A stretch of DNA of 64,000 nucleotides from CAITZA01 sp937915285 (GTDB taxonomy: Bacteria; Desulfobacterota; Desulfomonilia; Desulfomonilales; Desulfomonilaceae), in assembly GCA_036821825.1 (NCBI GenBank), contig DAISIV010000002.1:1-64000 (forward strand), in the 5' to 3' direction. A program made the translations under genes and the position numbers. The stretch's first letter is position 1, and each line of letters begins with the position of its first letter. Below are positions 8,368 through 17,832 of the stretch, piece after piece. Below the pieces are notes generated by a model, which saw only the letters and a list, made by a program, of their open reading frames with translations, had not been told where the DNA came from and searched no databases.

Positions 8368-9585
8368 ATGGGTGGCATTGAACTGTGCAAGTCATTGTCC
8401 CAATCTGCGGACACAAAAATCGTGATGTTGGTTTTGGATGGTCTTGGGGGCCTACCTAAAGAGCCCGGAGGATTGACAGAACTGGAAACCGCCTTTACTC
8501 CCAACATGGACAGGTTGGCGGTAGAGGGGTCTTTGGGTTTGATAAACACGGTTGGCATAGGAATCACTCCCGGCAGCGGGCCAGGTCATCTTGGACTGTT
8601 TGGCTACGATCCTTTGAAGTATCAGATTGGACGCGGAGTGCTCGAGGCGGTTGGGATAGGTTTGAGACTGACGGACCTCGATGTGGCTGCCCGTGGCAAT
8701 TTTTGTTCGGTTGATGAATCCGGAATTATTACGGACAGAAGGGCTGGCCGAATTTCGACCGAAGAGTGCGCAAGAATGGTCAGTCTTATAGAGAACATTA
8801 CGGTCGATGGCGTGGAAATAATCGTAAAGCCTGTTAAGGACTATAGATTTGTTCTTTTGCTACGTGGGCCGGGTCTTTCTCCAGCGCTCAATGAGACCGA
8901 TCCTCAAAAGACCGGTTTGAAGCCTTTACGCATCAGACCGCAGGACGGTTCGGCTGAGGCCAGGGCCACGGCGGACATAGTCAACAAGTGGGTAGACAGA
9001 GTCGCTGAGCGAATCAAGGGAGAGCGTCCTGCCAACATGGTTACATTGAGGGGATGGTCCAGAGAACCCGGTTTACCAGGATTCCCGGAGGTGTTCGGAC
9101 TAAAGGCCGCTGCCTTGGCGGTTTACCCCATGTATAAAGGCCTAGCGAGTCTGGTTGGAATGAACCTTGTTGAAGGTTTGGCCGGACTTGAGGACCAGAT
9201 CAACGCATTGCGAGCCAATTGGGATTCCCATGACTTCTTCTTCTTTCACTACAAGTATACTGATAGTAGGGGCGAGGATGGAGATTTCGACGCCAAGGTT
9301 GTGGAAATTGAAAAGGTTGACAGGATCATCCCTCAAATCATGGAATTAAATCCGGATGTAATTGTAATAACCGGAGATCATTCCACCCCCGCAGTTCTCA
9401 AATCCCACAGTTGGCACCCTATCCCGCTAATTCTCTGGGCTCCTGGGAAAACAAGATCAAACGTAAATGTGACAGGCTTCGGAGAAACTCAATGCCTGAA
9501 CGGCGCTCTAGGACAATTCAACGCTTCGAGCCTGATGCGGTTGGTTACTGCATGCGCAATGCGCCAAACCAAGTACGGCGCCTGA
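8368..9585 (+). CDS. apgM: 2,3-bisphosphoglycerate-independent phosphoglycerate mutase, archaeal type
   Basis: Interconverts 3- and 2-phosphoglycerate in glycolysis and gluconeogenesis using two metal ions and a phosphoserine intermediate. It belongs to the alkaline phosphatase superfamily: metal-binding Asp24 in VLDGLGG, the likely nucleophile Ser70 in TPGSGPGHLGLFGYDP, and C-terminal metal ligands in ITGDHSTP and SHSWHPIP. Length (405 aa) fits ApgM. The longest ORF starts 24 bases earlier, but the ATG at 8368 has AAGGAG seven bases upstream. It is preceded by a structured leader that may control it. The next gene is 37 bases downstream, so it may head a plus-strand unit. Confidence 0.92.
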   Translation: MGGIELCKSLSQSADTKIVMLVLDGLGGLPKEPGGLTELETAFTPNMDRLAVEGSLGLINTVGIGITPGSGPGHLGLFGYDPLKYQIGRGVLEAVGIGLRLTDLDVAARGNFCSVDESGIITDRRAGRISTEECARMVSLIENITVDGVEIIVKPVKDYRFVLLLRGPGLSPALNETDPQKTGLKPLRIRPQDGSAEARATADIVNKWVDRVAERIKGERPANMVTLRGWSREPGLPGFPEVFGLKAAALAVYPMYKGLASLVGMNLVEGLAGLEDQINALRANWDSHDFFFFHYKYTDSRGEDGDFDAKVVEIEKVDRIIPQIMELNPDVIVITGDHSTPAVLKSHSWHPIPLILWAPGKTRSNVNVTGFGETQCLNGALGQFNASSLMRLVTACAMRQTKYGA

Positions 9586-9622
9586 CAGAAAAAAGTTTTT
9601 TTTGTTAAAGAGACCTAACTAA

Positions 9623-10600
9623 ATGGCCAAATCAGACGTGCATCCGGTCCACACTTTCCGATCCTGGCAAGTGTGGCCCGGTTCCTACGACAATCCGGAG
9701 GCAGATGGAAACTATCCTTTGGCCCCCAATTGCCTGCCGGAATTCGACAAAGCCACCCCCATCACTTCAATGGGATCTTGCTTCGCCAGAGAAATAAAAA
9801 ATGTACTGATAAGGGAAGGTTATAACTATGTGAACGAGGAGCCTGGCCATCCTGCCTCAAAACACGCCGGGGCCGCCTGGGAGAGATTGTACAATACCTT
9901 CTCGATGAGGCAGATATTCGAATACACTTTTGCAGAGTTCAAACCGCTCACCAGATGGTGGGTTTCGCCCCTTTCAAACATGATTCAGGACCCCTACCGT
10001 CGCATAATACTTTACGATTCCATCGATGATGCCGAACGGGATTTTCAGCATCATGTGGAATGCTCACGTTCAGCTCTTACCAAGTCTCGTTTGATCATAA
10101 TAACCCTTGGGTTGACAGAGGTCTGGGAAAGCAGGACAGATGGGAGTGTCATCTGTCTGCCAGCGGGTCCGTATGTTAATGAGGGTGGGGATATGACAGA
10201 CTATGATTTTCGGGTCACCAGGTTTCAGGAAAACCTGGCTAATCTTGAAAGAATCTATAGCCTTCTGTCAGAGCAGAATCCCGAGGCAAATCTGGTTGTA
10301 ACCGTTTCTCCAGTTCATCTTTGGGCTACATTCAGGCAGGATGAGGATGTGATAAGCGCCAGTTGCAATTCCAAGTCTACCCTGAGGGCGGTAGCTGATG
10401 AATTTGTGGGGCGTCATGAAAATGTGTTCTATTTCCCTGCGTACGAGATGGCCAGCATTTATAGACCCATGATGGGGGCTTCAATATATGCGGAAGGACG
10501 GGAAAACTTTCATGTTAACCAGGACGTGGTAGATTTCATCATGAGGCAATTCTTCAAGGCTGCAGGAAGTCCAAAAAACGTTCATGAACTCGAGGGATAA
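9623..10600 (+). CDS. GSCFA-domain protein (325 aa)
   Basis: The signature motif GSCFAREI is visible at about residues 53-60 (TSMGSCFAREIKNVL), and ITLGLTEVWE, VTVSPVHLW and the C-terminal FHVN segment agree with the GSCFA family, which is related to SGNH/GDSL hydrolases and uses Ser and His in corresponding blocks. Substrates are unknown; some members modify surface glycans. There is no signal peptide. The ATG has only a weak purine-rich stretch (AAAGAGA) upstream. It follows apgM by 37 bases and precedes an unknown protein and the MrfA-type helicase; no functional link among these is obvious. Confidence 0.8.
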   Translation: MAKSDVHPVHTFRSWQVWPGSYDNPEADGNYPLAPNCLPEFDKATPITSMGSCFAREIKNVLIREGYNYVNEEPGHPASKHAGAAWERLYNTFSMRQIFEYTFAEFKPLTRWWVSPLSNMIQDPYRRIILYDSIDDAERDFQHHVECSRSALTKSRLIIITLGLTEVWESRTDGSVICLPAGPYVNEGGDMTDYDFRVTRFQENLANLERIYSLLSEQNPEANLVVTVSPVHLWATFRQDEDVISASCNSKSTLRAVADEFVGRHENVFYFPAYEMASIYRPMMGASIYAEGRENFHVNQDVVDFIMRQFFKAAGSPKNVHELEG

Positions 10601-10646
10601 AAAACGTTGGACATCTGGCGCAAGCCGGGAGCAGGCATTAATCTGA

Positions 10647-11147
10647 ATGTTAAAGAACCTGGGAGATAGGGTAGTGCCTGGCCTGACCATATTAGAGACC
10701 AAGATAGTTGCTGTTGATGAGTCGGTAAAGAGAGCGGTCGAAGTAATGCTTCCAATTGCTAGAGACACTCTTAGGCGTGATGGTTGTCACTCGCCGACAG
10801 CGGTTCTCCACACATTGACAGGAGTTATACCGATCTTGCTAACCTTTCAGGATATTGTTCAAAGACGAGATCAGGTGGAACAGGTAAAGGTCATGGCCCT
10901 GGAAGAAGACGCTTTTGCGGTGAGCGCAATAACCAGCGCCAAGGTTGTGGACTACAGATCGAGTGAGTTCGAGGAGGCCCTGGTCATAGCCACAACAATT
11001 CGTGGGGCCAAACCCTATGTGGTGACTCAGAGTTTCTTGCGGGGTCCCAATGGCGCAGTCACATCCTTTAAAGATCCGCTGGAAGGTGAAGATGCGTTTA
11101 TGGTAGGACAAATGATGATTTTCCCGGAGTGGGACGAAGGGAATTAG
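10647..11147 (+). CDS. Unknown soluble protein (166 aa)
   Basis: I do not recognise a family. The protein is cytoplasmic in character, with a helical first half (SVKRAVEVMLPIARDTLRRDG) followed by a beta-rich C-terminal part (EEALVIATTIRGAKPYVVTQSF). A stretch such as MALEEDAFAVSAITSAKVVDY looks like a folded alpha/beta domain. Codon use and spacing to its neighbours (46 bases after the GSCFA gene, 49 before the helicase) support a real gene in the same unit. The start is uncertain because there is no clear SD. Confidence 0.6.
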   Translation: MLKNLGDRVVPGLTILETKIVAVDESVKRAVEVMLPIARDTLRRDGCHSPTAVLHTLTGVIPILLTFQDIVQRRDQVEQVKVMALEEDAFAVSAITSAKVVDYRSSEFEEALVIATTIRGAKPYVVTQSFLRGPNGAVTSFKDPLEGEDAFMVGQMMIFPEWDEGN

Positions 11148-11196
11148 CGCAACAAATATCTGACTCGAGAAGTCTAGCTGGGAAACATTAGTTGTC

Positions 11197-14130
11197 GTGT
11201 TAAAAGACTATTTATCATGGCTCGAACAGCCGCGCATCATGGATTGGGAAGTTGCTCATCATGAAGTGTTTGAGTCGGTTCCGGCTATAACTGAGCCAAT
11301 ACCGGAAGAACTCAACCCCGAGACAGTAAAATTAATAAGGGAATCCGGTGTAGACAGGCTCTATTCCCACCAGGCTCAGTCGATACGGCTTGCTCTGGAG
11401 GGAAAAAACGTTGTCCTGTGTACCAGCACTGCCAGCGGGAAAACGCTTTCCTATCAAATACCTATCCTGGACAAGCTTATCCGAGATCCGAAAGCCCACG
11501 CTATTTTCATTTTTCCCCTGAAAGCCCTAGAACGCGATCAATGCGACGCTTTTAAGGCCCTAGCCGCCGGTTCCGGCATTGACATCGCTGTTTATGATGG
11601 AGATACCCCTGACGCGGAACGCAAGAAATTAAGGAGCAAGCCGCCACGAGTCCTGGTGACCAACCCGGATATGCTTCACCTTGGATTTCTGGCCTTTCAC
11701 AACTCCTGGAGGAGCTTTTTGTCCAACCTGGCGTACGTTGCCCTGGACGAAGCTCACTCTTACAAGGGAATTTTCGGGAGCCACATCAATCAGTTGATTC
11801 TGAGACTGAAGCGTGTTTGCGCCCATTATGGGGCATCTCCACGATTCATAGCCTGTTCAGCCACAATTGCCAATCCAGGAGAGTTCGTCAGTACTCTTAT
11901 TGGTGAGGAGGTTTCTGTGGTTTCCGAGTCTGGAGCGCCCTCCTCGAAACGTCACTTCATTTTCCTTGAACCATGTCTCAGTCCTTATACAGTGGCAGCG
12001 CGACTATTTATAAAGGCTTTGAATTCCGGACTAAAAACCATAGTTTTCACCAGGGCCAGGAAAATAACTGAACTAATAACACTGTGGGTGACCTCTGACG
12101 CTCCTGAACTCAGCAAGAGAGTCAGTTCCTATCGGGCGGGATTCCTGCCGGAGGAGCGAAGAGAGATAGAAAAGAGACTTTTCAGCGGAGTCCTGGATGG
12201 TGTGATCTCGACTTCTGCCTTGGAATTAGGAATTGACGTTGGTGGCCTGGATGTCTGCATCCTGGTCGGGTACCCCGGAACGGTTGTGAACACATGGCAG
12301 CGTGGCGGAAGGGTAGGTAGGTCAGGTCAGCCGAGCGCAATAATCCTCATTGCTGGAGCAGATGCGCTGGATCAGTTCTTCTTGAAGAATCCCCATGACT
12401 TTTTTCAACGAGGATTTGAGGAAGCGGTTCTGGACCCTTTCAACGTGGAGGTTCTAAAAAGGCATTTGCCATGCGCCGCTTCTGAATTACCACTGACAGT
12501 CTCGGAAGACTGGCTTGGCAACGAGGTGGTCCAGGAAGCGCTCGAATCTCTGGTACAATCGGGAGTCCTCTATAAGTCCAGGTTTGGATCAATCATAAAT
12601 ACGCTGACTCGACCACACCGCAGCGTTGATTTGAGGGCAGTAGGAAATTCGTTTTCGATATTTTCCAGGGATGGCCGCAAACTCATAGGTGTCTCAGGAG
12701 GAAACCGCGCTTATCACGAGGTTCATCTAGGAGCAATTTACCTGCACAGGTCAAAACAATACGCGGTCACCGGCTTTGATCATGAAAAAAGAAACGTGTT
12801 CGTCGAACATGTGAATTACAACTATTACACCAAAACCCTCTCGGAAAAAACGACAAGCATATTGGGATCTCCATTGAGATCAAGGGATTTTCATGGTTTT
12901 TCGGTGCGGGAGGCAAGGATCAAGGTTACTGAGCATGTTCATGCCTACGAGAAGAGAAGGACGTCTGGCCAAGAGCTTATTTCGACCGAACCTCTTGATT
13001 TGAAGCCAGAACCTTTCGAAACCATTGGTATCTGGATCGAGGTTTCGGATAAAATAAAGAAAATTGTTGAAAAGTCGTCATTACACTTCATGGGGGGAAT
13101 CCACGCTTTGGAACATGCTGCAATTTCTATGTTTCCACTTTTTGCATTGTGTGACCGTAACGACATAGGAGGCATTAGCACTCCATACCATGAGCAGGTT
13201 TGCAAGTCTGCCGTATTCATCTACGATGGTCATCCCGGAGGGGTGGGACTGGCCCACAAGGCGTTCGACGTAATCTGGGAATTGCTTGAGAAAACCCGGA
13301 CCCTCGTCAGAAGTTGCGGGTGCGAAAAAGGATGCCCCTCCTGTATTCATTCGCCCAAATGCGGATCCGGAAACAAACCGCTAGACAAATCAGCATGCCT
13401 TATGATTCTGGATGAACTCCTCACCACCGAGAAGATCGAAGAAAATCCTGAACCTTTGGATGAATCGCCAGAAGATCTTGAAGTTCATGTCCATACCCAA
13501 GCTCATGAAAATAGTCTGATTATTGTTTCGGAGGATGTTCTGGTTGATCAAGAGCTTGAGGAGAAAACTCCGGCGAAGCCATTTAAGACCGTTGTATTTG
13601 ATCTGGAAACCCAAAAACTGGCTCAGGATGTCGGAGGATGGAACAACATTCCCAAAATGCTCCTCTCGGTGGCTGTTACCTATTCTAAAGAAGATGGATT
13701 CATGTCATTCAGGGAAGAAAACGTTGATTCCCTTGTAGATTACCTTTGTTCTGCGGATCTGGTTGTTGGGTTCAACCATGTTTCATTTGATTACGTTGTG
13801 TTATCGGCTTATACAGCCACAAATCTACAAGGCCTCAATAACCTTGACCTGCTGGTCGACACCAGGGCCAGGCTCGGATTCAGGCTCAGCCTGAATCATT
13901 TTGCCGAGCATACTCTCGGCATCAAAAAGTCAGGTTCAGGGCTAGACGCTGCGCGTTGGTTCAGGCAGGGAAAATTTGATCTAATAGAAAAATATTGTCG
14001 TGACGATGTGATGATAACCAGCGAACTATATGAGTTTGGCCGCAAGAACGGTTATGTGAGGTATATGCGCAAAGGCATGGTTTCCGAACTACCGGTCCGT
14101 TGGCCCAGGATTGACCGGCCGGATTCATGA
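11197..14130 (+). CDS. MrfA-like DNA helicase fused to an MrfB-like 3'-5' exonuclease (977 aa)
   Basis: Residues about 1-745 match the MrfA/YprA superfamily-2 helicase: Walker A in TASGKT (about 78-83), DEAH box (about 184), SAT motif (about 219), motif VI in QRGGRVGRSGQ (about 370), and a C-terminal zinc site with Cys707, 709, 713, 716 and 722 (CGCEKGCPSC...KC). After an acidic linker, residues about 797-965 form a DnaQ-like exonuclease: Asp802 and Glu804 in VFDLET, GFNHVSFDY as Exo II, and YCRDD as Exo III. In Bacillus subtilis MrfA and MrfB are separate proteins that together repair mitomycin-type DNA lesions; here both activities sit on one chain. The start is GTG with a weak SD, so a nearby alternative is possible. 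A strong hairpin follows the stop. Confidence 0.88.
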   Translation: MLKDYLSWLEQPRIMDWEVAHHEVFESVPAITEPIPEELNPETVKLIRESGVDRLYSHQAQSIRLALEGKNVVLCTSTASGKTLSYQIPILDKLIRDPKAHAIFIFPLKALERDQCDAFKALAAGSGIDIAVYDGDTPDAERKKLRSKPPRVLVTNPDMLHLGFLAFHNSWRSFLSNLAYVALDEAHSYKGIFGSHINQLILRLKRVCAHYGASPRFIACSATIANPGEFVSTLIGEEVSVVSESGAPSSKRHFIFLEPCLSPYTVAARLFIKALNSGLKTIVFTRARKITELITLWVTSDAPELSKRVSSYRAGFLPEERREIEKRLFSGVLDGVISTSALELGIDVGGLDVCILVGYPGTVVNTWQRGGRVGRSGQPSAIILIAGADALDQFFLKNPHDFFQRGFEEAVLDPFNVEVLKRHLPCAASELPLTVSEDWLGNEVVQEALESLVQSGVLYKSRFGSIINTLTRPHRSVDLRAVGNSFSIFSRDGRKLIGVSGGNRAYHEVHLGAIYLHRSKQYAVTGFDHEKRNVFVEHVNYNYYTKTLSEKTTSILGSPLRSRDFHGFSVREARIKVTEHVHAYEKRRTSGQELISTEPLDLKPEPFETIGIWIEVSDKIKKIVEKSSLHFMGGIHALEHAAISMFPLFALCDRNDIGGISTPYHEQVCKSAVFIYDGHPGGVGLAHKAFDVIWELLEKTRTLVRSCGCEKGCPSCIHSPKCGSGNKPLDKSACLMILDELLTTEKIEENPEPLDESPEDLEVHVHTQAHENSLIIVSEDVLVDQELEEKTPAKPFKTVVFDLETQKLAQDVGGWNNIPKMLLSVAVTYSKEDGFMSFREENVDSLVDYLCSADLVVGFNHVSFDYVVLSAYTATNLQGLNNLDLLVDTRARLGFRLSLNHFAEHTLGIKKSGSGLDAARWFRQGKFDLIEKYCRDDVMITSELYEFGRKNGYVRYMRKGMVSELPVRWPRIDRPDS

Positions 14131-14142
14131 TGGGATGCCCTA

Positions 14143-14161
14143 TTCGGGCTTACAGCCCGAA
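14143..14161 (+). other. Strong hairpin just after the helicase gene
   Basis: TTCGGGCT-TAC-AGCCCGAA is a perfect eight-base-pair stem starting 13 bases after the stop codon. There is no U-tract, so it is more likely an mRNA 3'-end stabiliser or a Rho-assisted stop than an intrinsic terminator. Confidence 0.55.
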
Positions 14162-14333
14162 AACAATGGACAAGGCATGTTGGAAGAACTCGAAACGGAA
14201 TTTCTGATACTTACCGATTTTTGATCTCGGACCTCAAACAGATGGAATAATAACTTCAACTGTATTAATACTTGGTGAATAGAGGCTGGACCTCTAGACG
14301 CATTTCCTATGCAGCGGGCTACGAACTGGCGAG

Positions 14334-17300
14334 ATGGTAGACCTAATGCTCAACTTCCTCAAGTCATCAAAATATTACCTGGCCGTCTTCCTGGTTCTTC
14401 AGGCGCTTTGTTTTGCCGTATTTTATCAGGGCTACCGCCAGGATGCGAAGTCGATGTCACTAGCCAATACGGACAACCTCGCCAACCGATACAATGCCAT
14501 GTTGAAGACTTACAGCATGGTGGCGAATACGGTATTCACCGAGGTGATTGACAAACCTGATGTGCTGGAAACCATGAGCGCTGCCCTTCAATCCAGTGAA
14601 ACCGATCAGGCGCTCTACAGAGGCAAGTTATTCGCGCTGCTTAATGATTGTTTTCAGCGGCTGGTTGACAAGGATTTCAGACAGTTCCACTTTCATTTTC
14701 CGGATGGTACAAGTTTTCTGCGTTTCAACAAACCTTCTCGGTTCGGTGACAACCTTTTCGACATAAGACCTTCCCTGAGAATCGTAAACATAAAGCAAAA
14801 ACCGGTTGAAGGCTTTGAGGAGGGGCGTGCGCATAGCGGTTTCCGTTACATTTTTCCATTGAGATATGAGGGAAAACACATTGGAAGTGTTGAACTGAGC
14901 GTCTCTTTCAATGCCTTAAAACAAACCATGGAAAAGCTTTACGCTCCGGATGAATTCGCTTTCATGATCAAACGTTCGTCAATCGAAAACACGGTCTTTG
15001 AAGATGAAGCCAAATTCTACAGGCCGAGTGATTTGAACCCGGATTTTCTTTATGAAACTGTTGAAGGTGACAGCCTCTTTGGTAAAGGCCCGTCCAGAAT
15101 CAGCAATAGCCTGAAGATCGCCATAAACAGAAAGATAGTTGCCCAGTGTGGCCAGTTGATTTCGGGCGCCAGGTCTTTTAGTGACGGAATTCACACCGAA
15201 GGGAGAGACTATGTTGTGACATTCCTTCCAATCAAGAATATTGGCGGGGCCGTGGTCGCATATTTGATCTCTTACACTGAAGATTCTGCTTTCAGAAATC
15301 TTTTTCAGAATTTTGTTCAGAAGTTCCTGGGATTTAGTCTCGTAATCACCGCTTGTCTAATAGTTTTGTATCTAAACGAACGTTCTACAAGGAGAGACAG
15401 GTTTCAGAAACAGCAGATAGAAAGTCATAACCGTCAGTTGCGTGACATCACCAACAATATGGGAGAGGCGTTGTATGTGGTGGACACTGAAGGGAAAATC
15501 AATTTTGTGAACCCTGCTGGGGAAAAACTTCTTAACTTGCCTTTTTATGAGATCCTCGGGGGCCGCATGGGTGATTTCATGATCACTCTTAGCGCTGAGA
15601 ATGGTGGCCCGGACGAACATTTTGGTTTTGGCGCCACACCGCCTGACTCTACGGGAACAGTAGCCGGAGAGATTCGTGTCAAAGTTCAGGAAAACGAATC
15701 ACTTAAATACGTCGCATACATATCATCTCCAATCATGATTGATAACAAGGTTCATGGGGCAGTAATCCTGCTCCAGGATATCACCAGCAGAAAAAACGCC
15801 GAAGAAGCGCTCAGACTTAACGAGGTACGTCTGAGACTTGTTGTTGACAACGCCCTGGATGGAATAATCACAGTTGATTCCATGGGCAATATTGATTCGT
15901 TCAATCCGGCGGCTGAATCCATTTTCAGCTACAATGCTGATGAGGTCATTGGACGAAGTCTTGAAAAACTGATACCTCACTCAAAGGCTGGCCGAAATTC
16001 TGCGTTTCTGCAAAGCATACTCAGCGGTGGGGGTATCGAGCCGGTAAAGTTGGAAAGGGAATTGTTCGCTCTCAAGCGAGACGGATCTATATTCTCTGCA
16101 GGCATTTCGGTCAGCGAGATGCGATTGGGAGAAGAGAGAAAGTTCATCCTGATTATAAGGGATATCAGTGTCAGAAAACGAGCTGAGGCTGAACTGATAC
16201 AGGCTCGAGAGAAGGCTGAAGCCGGGGCAAAAGCCAAGAGTGAGTTTCTGGCCAATATGAGTCATGAAATAAGAACGCCCATGAACGGCATAATCGGCAT
16301 GACCCAACTAGCTCTGGATACTGAACTAACTGATGAACAGCGGGAGTATTTGATGACTGTCAAGTCGTCCTCTGACGTCCTGCTGAAACTCATCAACGAG
16401 ATACTGGATTTCTCAAAAATCGAGGCGGGAAAACTCGAAATAGAATCAGTGGATTTCAATTTCAGGGACATCATTGGAGGGGCTACAAAAGCTTTGGCTG
16501 TTCAAGCTAATGAAAAGGGACTTGAACTGATTTTTGACGTTTCGCCTGATGTTCCTACCAGCGTGCGGGGTGATCCTGTCAGGCTGGTCCAGATCATGAA
16601 CAATCTTGTCAGCAACTCAATCAAATTTACTGAAACCGGTGAAATCCTGATATCTGTGGAAATGCTGGACCAAAGCAACACTGAGGTTATTTTGCATTTC
16701 AGCATTTCTGACACGGGTGTAGGGATTCCAAAGGACAAAATCGAAAAGATTTTCATGCCATTTGAACAGGCTGACTCTTCTACTACCCGTCGTTATGGTG
16801 GCACGGGATTAGGTTTGTCCATATCGAGCAGACTTGTGGAGCTAATGGGTGGGGTGATTTGGGCGCAGAGTGAAATCGGCGCAGGAAGTGTTTTTCATTT
16901 TACCATCCAGCTAAAACCCGCTTCACGTGAATTACAGGAATCCAAAAGTGTAAATAGCGCAGATCTTGCGGGTAAATATGTTCTCATAGTGGATGACAAT
17001 GCCACAAACAGAAAAATTCTCAGCGAATTCCTCAAACATATGAATATTGAAGCAGAGGTTGCCTGCAGTGGAGATGAGGCGTTAGAGAAGCTTCGTGAGG
17101 CTGTCACGAAAAACAGGGCTTTTGATTTGGCAATTCTGGACGGTATGATGCCTGGTATGGACGGTTTTGAGCTTGCCAGAAGGATAAAGACAACTTCGGA
17201 GTTGTTCGGAACAAATCTGATGATGCTCACCTCGGCCGGACAAAAGGGAGATTTGGCAAAATGTAATGAACTTGACATAGAGGTATACCTTACCAAACCT

Positions 17301-17786
17301 GTTCAGGAAGCCGAATTACAGGGGGGGATCGCAAGGGCTCTTTATGGTTCTGCGCGCCATAGACACCGAAGTCCAGTTGATGCCACAGCATGTGATTCCA
17401 GGGATCGTGGAGCCAAAATTTTGCTGGCTGAGGATAATGTTGTCAATGCCATGCTTGCCAGAAAAATTCTGGAAAAGGCCGGTCACTCAGTAATGTGGGC
17501 CAAGAATGGGAAGATAGCCCTGGACATGCTGGCGATGCATTCGTTTGACGTAATTCTTATGGATGTATCCATGCCTGAAGTTGATGGGTTCGAGGCCACG
17601 CGCCGAATTCGTGATCTTGAGCAGGAGTTCGGTGGACATATCCCAATCATCGCAATGACCGCCCACGCCCTGAAAGACGACAGAGAGAAATGTCTCACCG
17701 TAGGAATGGACGCCTACGTCTCAAAACCGGTTAATGTTTCTGAACTCTTTGAAGTTCTTAATTCCTTTTCAACCTGGAACGAGTAG
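14334..17786 (+). CDS. Membrane hybrid histidine kinase, Cache-PAS-PAS-HisKA-HATPase-REC-REC (1150 aa)
   Basis: N-terminal membrane segment at about 13-32, a periplasmic double-Cache-like sensor of about 290 residues (with FHFPDGTSFLRFNKPSRFGD), a second membrane segment at about 330-348, then two PAS domains (about 365-490 and 495-620), HisKA with His644 in MSHEIRTPMNG, and HATPase with N box NNLVSNSIKF, DTGVGIP and GTGLGLS. Two receivers follow, with phospho-acceptors Asp936 (LDGMMPGMDG) and Asp1077 (MDVSMPEVDG). Such proteins phosphorelay to a separate HPt or output protein; none is encoded nearby. Its architecture matches the kinase at 52613-56080, suggesting an old duplication. The ATG has no strong SD. 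No terminator is seen before the convergent protease gene. Confidence 0.93.
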   Translation: MVDLMLNFLKSSKYYLAVFLVLQALCFAVFYQGYRQDAKSMSLANTDNLANRYNAMLKTYSMVANTVFTEVIDKPDVLETMSAALQSSETDQALYRGKLFALLNDCFQRLVDKDFRQFHFHFPDGTSFLRFNKPSRFGDNLFDIRPSLRIVNIKQKPVEGFEEGRAHSGFRYIFPLRYEGKHIGSVELSVSFNALKQTMEKLYAPDEFAFMIKRSSIENTVFEDEAKFYRPSDLNPDFLYETVEGDSLFGKGPSRISNSLKIAINRKIVAQCGQLISGARSFSDGIHTEGRDYVVTFLPIKNIGGAVVAYLISYTEDSAFRNLFQNFVQKFLGFSLVITACLIVLYLNERSTRRDRFQKQQIESHNRQLRDITNNMGEALYVVDTEGKINFVNPAGEKLLNLPFYEILGGRMGDFMITLSAENGGPDEHFGFGATPPDSTGTVAGEIRVKVQENESLKYVAYISSPIMIDNKVHGAVILLQDITSRKNAEEALRLNEVRLRLVVDNALDGIITVDSMGNIDSFNPAAESIFSYNADEVIGRSLEKLIPHSKAGRNSAFLQSILSGGGIEPVKLERELFALKRDGSIFSAGISVSEMRLGEERKFILIIRDISVRKRAEAELIQAREKAEAGAKAKSEFLANMSHEIRTPMNGIIGMTQLALDTELTDEQREYLMTVKSSSDVLLKLINEILDFSKIEAGKLEIESVDFNFRDIIGGATKALAVQANEKGLELIFDVSPDVPTSVRGDPVRLVQIMNNLVSNSIKFTETGEILISVEMLDQSNTEVILHFSISDTGVGIPKDKIEKIFMPFEQADSSTTRRYGGTGLGLSISSRLVELMGGVIWAQSEIGAGSVFHFTIQLKPASRELQESKSVNSADLAGKYVLIVDDNATNRKILSEFLKHMNIEAEVACSGDEALEKLREAVTKNRAFDLAILDGMMPGMDGFELARRIKTTSELFGTNLMMLTSAGQKGDLAKCNELDIEVYLTKPVQEAELQGGIARALYGSARHRHRSPVDATACDSRDRGAKILLAEDNVVNAMLARKILEKAGHSVMWAKNGKIALDMLAMHSFDVILMDVSMPEVDGFEATRRIRDLEQEFGGHIPIIAMTAHALKDDREKCLTVGMDAYVSKPVNVSELFEVLNSFSTWNE

Positions 17787-17832
17787 CTTCAATGACTCCT
17801 GTCAGACTAACTGTGCCCCATCCATTGTGACA

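Noticed and set aside
16895..17296. Long antisense ORFs within the hybrid kinase genes
   Set aside because: Shadow frames of HisKA/HATPase/receiver coding sequence; no SD or family match.
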